NCBI GenBank assembly: GCA_001801995.1
Contig: MGZB01000001.1
Coordinates: 313,289-377,288 of the forward strand
Source: Gammaproteobacteria bacterium RIFOXYD12_FULL_61_37
Lineage (GTDB): Bacteria > Pseudomonadota > Gammaproteobacteria > Chromatiales > Chromatiaceae
Direction of reading: 5' to 3'
Length of the DNA stretch: 64,000 bases
This document shows positions 1 through 6,707 of the stretch, one piece after another. The position numbers were made by a program, and so were the translations under genes. How positions within the stretch are numbered: the first letter of the stretch is position 1; every line of letters starts with the position of its first letter. The notes under the pieces are model-generated. The model was not told the DNA's origin, searched no databases, and worked only from the letters and a program-made list of their open reading frames with translations.

Positions 1-1291
1 CGTTCCAGGCGAGGATGATCTTTTCGTCGCGGGCCGGGGCCGGGCGCTGCCGCCGCCGTTCCAGCAGGCGGGCGCGGGCCGGGGCCTGGCCGGCCAGTTT
101 GGCCAGTGCCTCGGCGGTCAGTTCCTCCCGTGGCCGCAGGGCGCCGCCCTGCTCCCGTTCCAGTTCCTCCGCCGGGTCGCTGGGGCTTCCGGAGAGGGGG
201 GCGATCCGGTAGAGGGCGAGGAATTCATCGGCCCCGGCACCCAGGAGCCCGCGGATCTCGGTCTCGCTCCAGAGATAATGGGCCCCCTCGTGGCCCTGCG
301 AGACGGCGTCGAAGGAGGCGTAAAAACCGCCCTCCGGGGCCTGGAAGGCCTGGAGCAGGAAGTCCCCGGTCTCCCACGCCACCTCCCGGTGCAGGCCGGA
401 TTCGCCCCGGACGGCGTAGAGCCAGAGCAACTGGGCGTTGTCGTAGAGCATCTTCTCGAAGTGGGGCTGGGACCAGCCCGGATCGACGGTATAGCGGTGG
501 AAACCGCCGCCCAGGTGGTCCCGCAGGGAGGATAGGGCCATGGTATCCAGGGTCCGGCGCACCCCGCGCAGCCCCTCGGGATCGGTGGCCAGGAGGGCCA
601 GGGCCGGGACCTGGGGGAACTTGGCGGGCCCGGCGCTTCGCAGCCCGCCCTGTTTCTCGCCCAGGCGCCCGCGCAGGGTCTTCAGAGTCTCCTGCCGCCA
701 TTGGTCCGGTTGGGGCCGGCCGGCAGCCTTCAGGAAGCTCCCCCGTTTGATGGCCTCCGTCACCTGTCCCGCCAGGGTCAGCAGCTCGCCGCGCCGTCCC
801 TTCCAGGCCTCGGTGATGCGCTCCAGGACAGTGGGAAAACCGGTCTGACCCAGATCGTTGTCCTCGGGGGGAAAATACCCCCCGGCGAAGAACGGCTGGC
901 GGTCCGGGGTGAGGACGAGGTTGTTGGGCCAGCCGTTGCCGCCCCCCAGGAGCTGGGCGGCGGTCATGTAGAGCCGGTCCAGGTCCGGACGCTGCTCCCG
1001 GTCCACCTTGACGTTGACAAAAGCTGCGTTCATCCGGGCGGCGATGGCCGGGTTGCGGTAGAGGGTCTCCTCGGCCACCTGGCACCAGTAACAGGAGCTG
1101 TAGCCGATGGATAGAAAGACCGGCTTGTCTTCCGCCTTCGCCCTGGCGAAGGCCTCATCGCCCCAGGGATACCAGTCCACCGGGTTGTCGCCGTGGCTGC
1201 GCAGATAGGGGCTGTCGGCCTGGGCCAGGCGGTTGGCCGCCGGGGCGGGGATCGAAATCGTCATGGCCATCACCAGGAGCAGGAATCGCAT
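1..1291 (-). CDS. Thioredoxin-domain protein of the YyaL/DUF255 (Spermatogenesis-associated protein 20) family, 3' part outside window
   Basis: Only the N-terminal ~430 residues are in the window; the C-terminus runs off the left edge. The ATG at 1291 opens a short hydrophobic signal-like stretch, then the family signature [25 protein letters not shown], broken here as [13 protein letters not shown] plus [11 protein letters not shown], and a thioredoxin-like segment ending in [11 protein letters not shown], where most relatives have CHWCH. An (alpha/alpha)6-barrel-like region follows. The family's molecular function is not firmly established. It lies 32 bases downstream of hemY on the same strand and is probably co-transcribed. 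The CYWC variant keeps both cysteines. Family assignment is confident; the function is unknown. Confidence 0.85.
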   Translation of the reverse strand, partial: MRFLLLVMAMTISIPAPAANRLAQADSPYLRSHGDNPVDWYPWGDEAFARAKAEDKPVFLSIGYSSCYWCQVAEETLYRNPAIAARMNAAFVNVKVDREQRPDLDRLYMTAAQLLGGGNGWPNNLVLTPDRQPFFAGGYFPPEDNDLGQTGFPTVLERITEAWKGRRGELLTLAGQVTEAIKRGSFLKAAGRPQPDQWRQETLKTLRGRLGEKQGGLRSAGPAKFPQVPALALLATDPEGLRGVRRTLDTMALSSLRDHLGGGFHRYTVDPGWSQPHFEKMLYDNAQLLWLYAVRGESGLHREVAWETGDFLLQAFQAPEGGFYASFDAVSQGHEGAHYLWSETEIRGLLGAGADEFLALYRIAPLSGSPSDPAEELEREQGGALRPREELTAEALAKLAGQAPARARLLERRRQRPAPARDEKIILAWN

Positions 1292-1323
1292 AGGGAATCT
1301 TATAGACCGGAAACTCACCGGAA

Positions 1324-2757
1324 TCACCCTGCCGCTGCCGTGGGTGTCCGAGGTTTCCGGCAGGACCCCTCCCTCGTATTCAGGAACGCATCGGCCCGCG
1401 CTGCCGCCGCATGGGCGGAATCGATGCAGGCGGTGGTGGAAACTCCGCCCAGGTAGTTGCCGGTGACGAAGAGCCCCGGCCAGGCCCCTTCCAGATTCCG
1501 CAGGCCCTCGATCCGGATTCCCTGATCGAGGCCGGGCTGGGGCAGGCCCTGACGCCAGTAGCGAACGCCAGCATGGACCGGCGCGCCGCGCGCGCCCAGG
1601 AGATCGGCCGCCTCCGCCCTGGCCAGGGCGAGGAGTTCCTCCCTGGGCAACAGGGCCAGTCCCGGCTGGCGCGCGCCGCCCAGGTAGGCGGTCAGCAGCA
1701 CATGCCCCTCCGGGGCGCGGCGGGCGAAGAGGGTCGATGAGAAGAGGAAGCCGAGGACGTTGCGCCCTTCCACCTTGGGGGTCAGCACGCCGAAGCCGTC
1801 GAGGGGATGGGAGACGCGATCACGCCGGTAGCCCTGGGTGACCACGGCGATGGGGGGATGCTCGATGGAGGCCAGCGACTGGCCCAGGGCAGGGTCGATG
1901 GGCGCCAGCACCCGGCCGGCGGCGTAGGCCGGCAGGGCCACCACGACGGCATCCGCCCTCAGGCTGGTGGTGCCGCTCCTTTCCCGCAGGCTCAGCCTGA
2001 AGCCGCCCCCCGCCCTGGGATGCACCCCCTCGACCCGGACGCCGGGACGGAGGCGGGGGCCGAGCGCCTCCGCCAACCGTTGCGGCAGCACCGCCATGCC
2101 CTGGCGGAAGGAGAAGGGCATCCGCCGCCGGGGGTCGAAGCGGGGGTCCATCCCGGCCCACTTCTTCGCCAGGACGCCCCGGATGACCGAGCCATGACGC
2201 AGTTCCAACTGCTTGAGGCGCGGCAGCAGTGCCCTGATGCTGAGGCGTTCCGGGTCGCCGCTGTAGAGCCCCCCCACCAGCGGGTCGAAGACGTAGTCGA
2301 GCAGCTCCGGGCCGAAGCGGCGACGGACGAAGGCGGCCACCGTCTCGTCCTCCGGTCCCCGGCCGATGAAGGGCTCGGCCAGCAGCCGCAGCCGCCCCTT
2401 CAGGCTGAAGAATCCGGAGGTGAAAAATCCTAGGGGATCAATGGGCAGGGCATGGACCCGACCGCCGCGCACCAGGTAGCGGTGGCGCACCCCCTCGCCT
2501 TTATCGATGCGCTGATCCCCCAGCCCCAGCCGCTCGATCAGCCCTTCGGCCCCCGACGCGGGGGCGATCATGCTGTTAGGTCCCTGTTCCACCAGAAAGC
2601 CGTCTTGGCGTTGCGTGCGGATGCGGCCGCCGGGGGCCGCGCGCCGGTCGAGGACCAGGACCTCGTGACCATGCCGTTGCAGCTCGAAGGCGCAGGCGAG
2701 GCCGGAGATGCCGCCCCCGAGGATGGCGGTCAGGGGCTGGTGAGGACGAGTGTTCAT
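1324..2757 (-). CDS. hemY: Oxygen-dependent protoporphyrinogen IX oxidase (HemY type)
   Basis: This 477-residue FAD enzyme should oxidise protoporphyrinogen IX to protoporphyrin IX, the penultimate step of haem b synthesis, at the inner membrane. The N-terminus has the dinucleotide-binding motif [13 protein letters not shown] (about residues 14-26), followed by the GGRIRT segment and the family's EQGPNSM stretch. The C-terminal FAD-contact region reads [18 protein letters not shown]. The length matches bacterial HemY proteins (about 450-480). An O2-dependent enzyme is unusual in many gammaproteobacteria, which use HemG or HemJ, but haem demand is high given the many cytochromes downstream. 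The start is the ATG at 2757; no strong ribosome-binding site is visible. Confidence 0.9.
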   Translation of the reverse strand: MNTRPHQPLTAILGGGISGLACAFELQRHGHEVLVLDRRAAPGGRIRTQRQDGFLVEQGPNSMIAPASGAEGLIERLGLGDQRIDKGEGVRHRYLVRGGRVHALPIDPLGFFTSGFFSLKGRLRLLAEPFIGRGPEDETVAAFVRRRFGPELLDYVFDPLVGGLYSGDPERLSIRALLPRLKQLELRHGSVIRGVLAKKWAGMDPRFDPRRRMPFSFRQGMAVLPQRLAEALGPRLRPGVRVEGVHPRAGGGFRLSLRERSGTTSLRADAVVVALPAYAAGRVLAPIDPALGQSLASIEHPPIAVVTQGYRRDRVSHPLDGFGVLTPKVEGRNVLGFLFSSTLFARRAPEGHVLLTAYLGGARQPGLALLPREELLALARAEAADLLGARGAPVHAGVRYWRQGLPQPGLDQGIRIEGLRNLEGAWPGLFVTGNYLGGVSTTACIDSAHAAAARADAFLNTREGSCRKPRTPTAAAG

Positions 2758-2929
2758 ACAGGGGGTTTAGCAATAGCCGTGCCTTGGGGGGCTTGAGGCT
2801 TGAGGGTTGCAAGAGGTCGATCGCTCGTTCTACGCCCTACCCTCCCCCCAACCCCCTCCCGGCGGGAAGGGGAGCTGAATACCTCACTCCTCCAGTCTCA
2901 ACCTCAAGCCTCCAGTCTCAAGCTCCCCC
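2758..2929. repeat. Intergenic mosaic of short repeats upstream of the Idr-like operon
   Basis: This gene-free stretch holds three nested patterns. A TTGAGG-rich block (about 2792-2810) is inverted relative to CTCAAGCC blocks at 2903-2912. CCTCCAGTCTCA occurs twice in tandem (2889-2900 and 2909-2920). Between them is a C-rich/G-rich hairpin unit (about 2838-2874), CCCTCCC...GGGAAGGGG. The hairpin resembles the palindrome embedded in hsdM at 61258-61283, suggesting a dispersed family. No ORF here looks real. It separates hemY from the regulatory sites that begin at 2931. Confidence 0.6.
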
Positions 2930-2930
2930 C

Positions 2931-2965
2931 GGTCAATTTCTTGACACCCCGGTCAATAACTGACC
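2931..2965. promoter_or_regulatory. Two tandem palindromic activator sites (probable UAS for the adjacent NtrC-type regulator)
   Basis: Site 1 is GGTCA-ATTTCT-TGACA (2931-2946) and site 2 is GGTCA-ATAAC-TGACC (2951-2965), with centres about 20 bp apart, near two helical turns. The nearly identical palindrome GGTCA-ATTTC-TGACC recurs at 13444-13458. Both loci have a -24/-12 promoter 65-135 bp downstream. This is the expected spacing for upstream activating sequences of a sigma-54 enhancer-binding protein, and the regulator encoded at 12010-13404 is the natural candidate (inference). Confidence 0.75.
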
Positions 2966-3030
2966 ACTCCTTCACCCCCGTTTTCAACCCCTGTCCACTC
3001 AATCCCCTATGGCAACGGGGGAATTGTCCG

Positions 3031-3046
3031 TGGCACACAAGATGCA
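3031..3046 (+). promoter_or_regulatory. Sigma-54 (-24/-12) promoter of the Idr-like operon
   Basis: TGGCAC (3031-3036), five bases, ATGCA (3042-3046). The invariant GG (3032-3033) and GC (3044-3045) are separated by exactly 10 bases, as RpoN promoters require; the only mismatch to TGGCAC-N5-TTGCA is one base in the -12 element. Predicted transcription start is near 3057, about 55 bases ahead of the first gene. Confidence 0.85.
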
Positions 3047-3112
3047 TTCGGCCCTGGGGCGGCGCGGAAGTTTCGTGCCCTCATCGGACCAATTCTTGAG
3101 GAGTCACTGCTT

Positions 3113-3835
3113 ATGAAGAAAATCCAGACTGGTTGTGCCATCGCGCTCGGCGCGCTGTGGACCGTCCAGGCGATGGCATATGAGGGGGCCGCTGCGGGCG
3201 GCGGCAAGATTATGGGCAAGGTGAGCTTCAAGGGGGCCGTGCCGGCGCCCAAGAAACTGCCCATCACCAAGGACAACACCGTGTGCGGCAACGGCGAGCG
3301 TGAGATCGTCGAGGTCAACGTCAAGGACGGCAACCTGATCGGTGCCGTGGTCTACGTGGCCAAGATCGAGAAGGGCAAGGATTGGGGCGAACTGGCCGCG
3401 CCCGTGCTGGACCAGAAGGGCTGCCGCTTCGCCCCGGATGTGCTGGTAGTACAGAAGGGCGCCGAGGTCACTGTCCGCAACTCCGACCCGGTACTGCACA
3501 ACATCCACACCTACGAAATCATCGGCGCCGTCCGGCGCACCATGTTCAACGTCGGCCAGCCCGATGTGGGCGATATCAAGCAATCGATTAAGACCAAGCG
3601 CGCCAACGTGATCAAGATTGAGTGCGACGCCCACGACTTCATGCACGCCTGGGGCTTCGCCGCCGACAACCCTTACACCGCCGTTACCAAGGAAGACGGC
3701 TCCTTCACCCTCAATGGCCTCCCCGACGGGGAGTACGAGGTAAAGGCCTGGCATCCGATGCTGGGCGAGCAAAGCACCAAGGTGACGGTCGCCGTCGGCG
3801 CCGCCGCTACAACCGCCTTCGAGTTCTCGAAGTAA
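3113..3835 (+). CDS. Periplasmic cupredoxin-like protein with carboxypeptidase-regulatory-like tail
   Basis: This 240-residue secreted protein (signal peptide 1-22, ending VQAMA) opens the Idr-like operon. The central domain is plastocyanin-like: H129 and H132 in HNIHT, then C171, H174 and M177 in CDAHDFM, which together can supply a type-1 copper site (Cys, His, His/Met). The C-terminus (about 188-240) is the carboxypeptidase regulatory-like beta-sandwich, with GSFTLNGLPDGEYEVKAWH. Such proteins are often annotated as methylamine-utilisation-like cupredoxins and can shuttle electrons. A role delivering electrons to the peroxidases or the Rieske subunit is inferred from position. It is preceded by GAGGAG six to eight bases from the ATG and by the sigma-54 promoter. 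Confidence 0.8.
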   Translation: MKKIQTGCAIALGALWTVQAMAYEGAAAGGGKIMGKVSFKGAVPAPKKLPITKDNTVCGNGEREIVEVNVKDGNLIGAVVYVAKIEKGKDWGELAAPVLDQKGCRFAPDVLVVQKGAEVTVRNSDPVLHNIHTYEIIGAVRRTMFNVGQPDVGDIKQSIKTKRANVIKIECDAHDFMHAWGFAADNPYTAVTKEDGSFTLNGLPDGEYEVKAWHPMLGEQSTKVTVAVGAAATTAFEFSK

Positions 3836-3857
3836 TCCATCCACCGGGAGGAAACCC

Positions 3858-5000
3858 ATGAAACCCCATGTCATCGTACCTCTAGCCTGCGCATTGGCCG
3901 CCGGCGTGGCGCTGGCCCAGGCGCCCGCCACGCCGCCAGCGGCGCCCGCCCCGGCGGCTCCGGCTGCCCAAGCCCCGGCAGCGCCGGACATCCTGCCGTT
4001 GCCCGAGCAGAAGATCGACGCCAAGCAAGCCGAGCTTGGCAAATTCCTCTTCTTCGACAAGCGCCTCTCCGGCGATGCTGCCCTCTCCTGCGCCACCTGC
4101 CACGACCCGAAAAAGGGCTGGGGCGAGGACGCGGCCCTGGGCAAGGGCTATCCGGCGTCCGAAAACTTCCGCAATACCCCCACCATCCTCAACGCCACCC
4201 TCAAGTCCCGCTACCACTGGGACGGCCGTTTGGACGGCTCCGACCCCGGCACCCTGGTCCGCGACCAGATCACCGAGGCGGTGTTCATGAACGCGGATGG
4301 CCGCCTGGTGCAGGAGCGGGTGAAGCAGGTGCCCGAGTATGTCGAGCTGTGGAAGACCTTCCGCAAGGACGACCCCAACGGTATGCGCATCTTTAATATC
4401 GTCGGCGAGTTCATCAAGACCGTTACCTCCAAGAACGTCCCCTACGACAAGTTCAAGGCCGGAGACGCGGCGGCCATCTCCGACGATGCCAAGACGGGCT
4501 ACGAGCTGTTCAAGGGCAAGGCCGGCTGTGTGGTCTGCCACAACGGGCCGGTGGGCTCCGACGGCAAGCTGCACAAGACCGGCGTGCCGGAGAATCCCCA
4601 GGTCCTGAGCGACCCGGAGCACGGCCCCCTGCGCGCCATCACCATGCTGCGGCATTACTCCACCTCGGGCATGCCCAACTATATGAATGCGCGTACCGAC
4701 GTGGGCTTTTACGCCATCACCAAGGCCCAGAAGGATATGGGCAAATTCAACACCCCCTCCATCCGCGACCTGAAGTACACCGCGCCTTACATGCACAACG
4801 GCATGCTGAAGACCCTGGACGAGGTGGTGGAGTTCTACAGCAAGGGTGGCGGCAAGGGTTCCGAGTTGAAGCCCCTGGGTCTCTCCGCAGCCGAGAAGAA
4901 GTCCCTGGTGGCCTTCCTGGAGTCCCTCTCGGGCGACCCGGTGGTGATAGATCCGCCCAAGATTCCGGACTACAGGGTCCGGGAATTCGGCAAGAACTGA
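3858..5000 (+). CDS. Di-haem cytochrome c peroxidase (MauG/CcpA family), IdrP-like, first copy
   Basis: This 380-residue periplasmic protein has a signal peptide (cleavage near residue 21) followed by an Ala/Pro-rich linker of about 20 residues. Haem-binding motifs are CATCH at 78-82 and CVVCH at 224-228, the usual two-haem spacing for bacterial peroxidases. The late conserved segment NTPSIRDLKYTAPYMHNG and the SGMPNYM stretch also fit the family. Established function is H2O2 reduction using electrons from small cytochromes or cupredoxins. In iodate-reduction loci such proteins (IdrP1/IdrP2) are proposed to remove H2O2 formed by the molybdoenzyme. A GGGAGG ribosome-binding site precedes the ATG. 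The next gene, a paralogue, starts 15 bases later. Confidence 0.9.
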   Translation: MKPHVIVPLACALAAGVALAQAPATPPAAPAPAAPAAQAPAAPDILPLPEQKIDAKQAELGKFLFFDKRLSGDAALSCATCHDPKKGWGEDAALGKGYPASENFRNTPTILNATLKSRYHWDGRLDGSDPGTLVRDQITEAVFMNADGRLVQERVKQVPEYVELWKTFRKDDPNGMRIFNIVGEFIKTVTSKNVPYDKFKAGDAAAISDDAKTGYELFKGKAGCVVCHNGPVGSDGKLHKTGVPENPQVLSDPEHGPLRAITMLRHYSTSGMPNYMNARTDVGFYAITKAQKDMGKFNTPSIRDLKYTAPYMHNGMLKTLDEVVEFYSKGGGKGSELKPLGLSAAEKKSLVAFLESLSGDPVVIDPPKIPDYRVREFGKN

Positions 5001-5015
5001 GCAGGAGACAACGCA

Positions 5016-6122
5016 ATGAAACTGAAACTATTGGCTACCGCCCTGACCGGCGCCCTGGCCACGGCGGCGCCGGTCCAGGCCGACTTCCCACCCCTGGGTC
5101 CGCTGCCGCCGGCGCCGATCCCCGCCGACAACCCCATGTCTCCGGAAAAGACCGAGCTGGGCAAGATGCTCTTCTGGGACAGCCGCCTGGGCGGCGACGC
5201 CTCTTCTCCCTGTCAAGTCTGCCATGAGCCCGGCAAGGGCTGGGGCGACGGCGGCGAGATCTCGCGCGGCTATCCCGGTACCCAGCATTGGCGTAATTCG
5301 CAGACGATCTTGAACTCGGCCTATTACAACAAGATCTTCTGGGAAGGCAGCGTCACCAGCCTGGAAGGCCAGGCGCCCTCCGCCGCCGAGGGCAACGTGG
5401 CCGGCAACGGCGACCCCTCGTTGATGGAGATGCGCATGCGCTTCATCCCGGAATACGTGGCGCGCTTCAAGAAGGTGTTCGGCGTCGACTGGCCGCGCAT
5501 GACCCACGCCTACCAAGCCATCGCCGCCTTCGAGCGCACCATCGTCTCCGACGCCAAGCAGGTCCCCTTCGACCGCTTCTCCAATGGCGACAAGATGGCT
5601 CTGTCCGAAAACGCCCAACGCGGCATGGCGCTCTACAACGGCAAGGCAGGCTGCGTCCAGTGCCACAACGGCCCCCTGGCCTCGGACCAGAAGTTCTACG
5701 CCCTGGGCGTGCCGGAGAACGAGGTGTTCAAGACCGAGCCCCTCTACCAGATCACCCACCGCTGGGAACACTACCAGAAGGGCGTGTTCGAGAAGGACTA
5801 CCGCAGCGCCAATCTCGACCTGGGTCTCTACTACATCACCAAGAACCCCAAAGACATCAACAAGTTCCGCACCCCCTCCCTGCGCGAGCTGAAGTACACC
5901 GCCCCCTTCATGCATGACGGCATCTTCTACACCCTGGACGAGGTGGTGGACTTCTACAACAACGGGGGCGGCGAGGGTCCCAACAAGTCGCCGCTGATCA
6001 AGCCCCTGGGCCTCAGTGACGCCGAGAGGAAGGATCTGGTGGCCTTCCTGGAGTCCCTCTCCATGGACAAGCCCTTGCTGATGGACCCGCCCAAACTGCC
6101 GCCCTACGCGGTCATGAAATGA
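5016..6122 (+). CDS. Di-haem cytochrome c peroxidase (MauG/CcpA family), IdrP-like, second copy
   Basis: This 368-residue paralogue of the preceding gene has a signal peptide (1-22) and haem motifs CQVCH (66-70) and CVQCH (213-217). It shares the tail pattern (FRTPSLRELKYTAPFMHDG; LDEVVDFYNNGGG) but lacks the Ala/Pro linker and differs in the inter-haem region. Two adjacent, non-identical di-haem peroxidases beside Rieske and AioA-like subunits are the hallmark of described iodate reductase clusters. Whether the two form a heterodimer or work in sequence cannot be seen. GCAGGAGA precedes the start with good spacing, and the stop overlaps the end of the ribosome-binding region of the Rieske gene, implying translational coupling. 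Confidence 0.9.
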   Translation: MKLKLLATALTGALATAAPVQADFPPLGPLPPAPIPADNPMSPEKTELGKMLFWDSRLGGDASSPCQVCHEPGKGWGDGGEISRGYPGTQHWRNSQTILNSAYYNKIFWEGSVTSLEGQAPSAAEGNVAGNGDPSLMEMRMRFIPEYVARFKKVFGVDWPRMTHAYQAIAAFERTIVSDAKQVPFDRFSNGDKMALSENAQRGMALYNGKAGCVQCHNGPLASDQKFYALGVPENEVFKTEPLYQITHRWEHYQKGVFEKDYRSANLDLGLYYITKNPKDINKFRTPSLRELKYTAPFMHDGIFYTLDEVVDFYNNGGGEGPNKSPLIKPLGLSDAERKDLVAFLESLSMDKPLLMDPPKLPPYAVMK

Positions 6123-6133
6123 GGAACCCGACA

Positions 6134-6697
6134 ATGAACCAAGAGATCAATCACGAGCATCGGCATGAAGAGGGCGAAGGGGACCGCGCCTGCCTCTCCC
6201 GCCGCCGGTTCCTGCTGTTCGGCGTGGCCGGCGCCACCCTGGTGGCCCTGGATTCCGTCCCCGGCCTTACCCGGTTAGCCCAGGCCATGGTGGCAAGCTA
6301 TCCCAGCCAGAAAGTCGGCAGCCTCTCTGCCCTCAAGGCCGGTGAGCCGCTGGAGTTCGCCTATCCCTATCCCGACGTGCACAACGTCCTGGTCAAGCTG
6401 GGCGCGCCCGCCGGCGGCGGCGTCGGCCCGGCCAAGGACATCGTGGCTTTCAACCAGATGTGTACCCATATGGGCGGCCCCCTGGTGGGCACCTACAAGG
6501 GGAATCATCAGGTCATGGGACCCTGCCCGCTGCACCTGACCACCTTCGACCTGACTCGCCACGGCATGGTGGTCTCCGGCCACGCGACCGAGAGCCTGCC
6601 CCAGATCGTGCTGGAGGTGAAGGGCGACGACATCCACGCCACCGGCGTGATGGGCCTGGTCTTCGGCTACGCCGACAACACTGGCGGCCACGCCTGA
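6134..6697 (+). CDS. Rieske [2Fe-2S] subunit, AioB/IdrB-like, Tat-exported
   Basis: This 187-residue small subunit has a twin-arginine signal (SRRRFLLFG, residues 22-30) followed by a hydrophobic stretch. Cluster ligands are C110 and H112 in CTHMGG and C131 and H134 in CPLH. The extra cysteine that follows each motif in disulphide-bearing Rieske proteins is absent (Gly and Leu instead), as in some AioB proteins. By analogy with AioBA it should carry its signal-less large partner through Tat and pass electrons between the Mo centre and periplasmic carriers. I chose the ATG at 6134, because GAGG lies nine bases upstream; an in-frame ATG at 6119 overlaps the previous stop. Confidence 0.88.
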   Translation: MNQEINHEHRHEEGEGDRACLSRRRFLLFGVAGATLVALDSVPGLTRLAQAMVASYPSQKVGSLSALKAGEPLEFAYPYPDVHNVLVKLGAPAGGGVGPAKDIVAFNQMCTHMGGPLVGTYKGNHQVMGPCPLHLTTFDLTRHGMVVSGHATESLPQIVLEVKGDDIHATGVMGLVFGYADNTGGHA

Positions 6698-6707
6698 GGA
6701 GACGACA

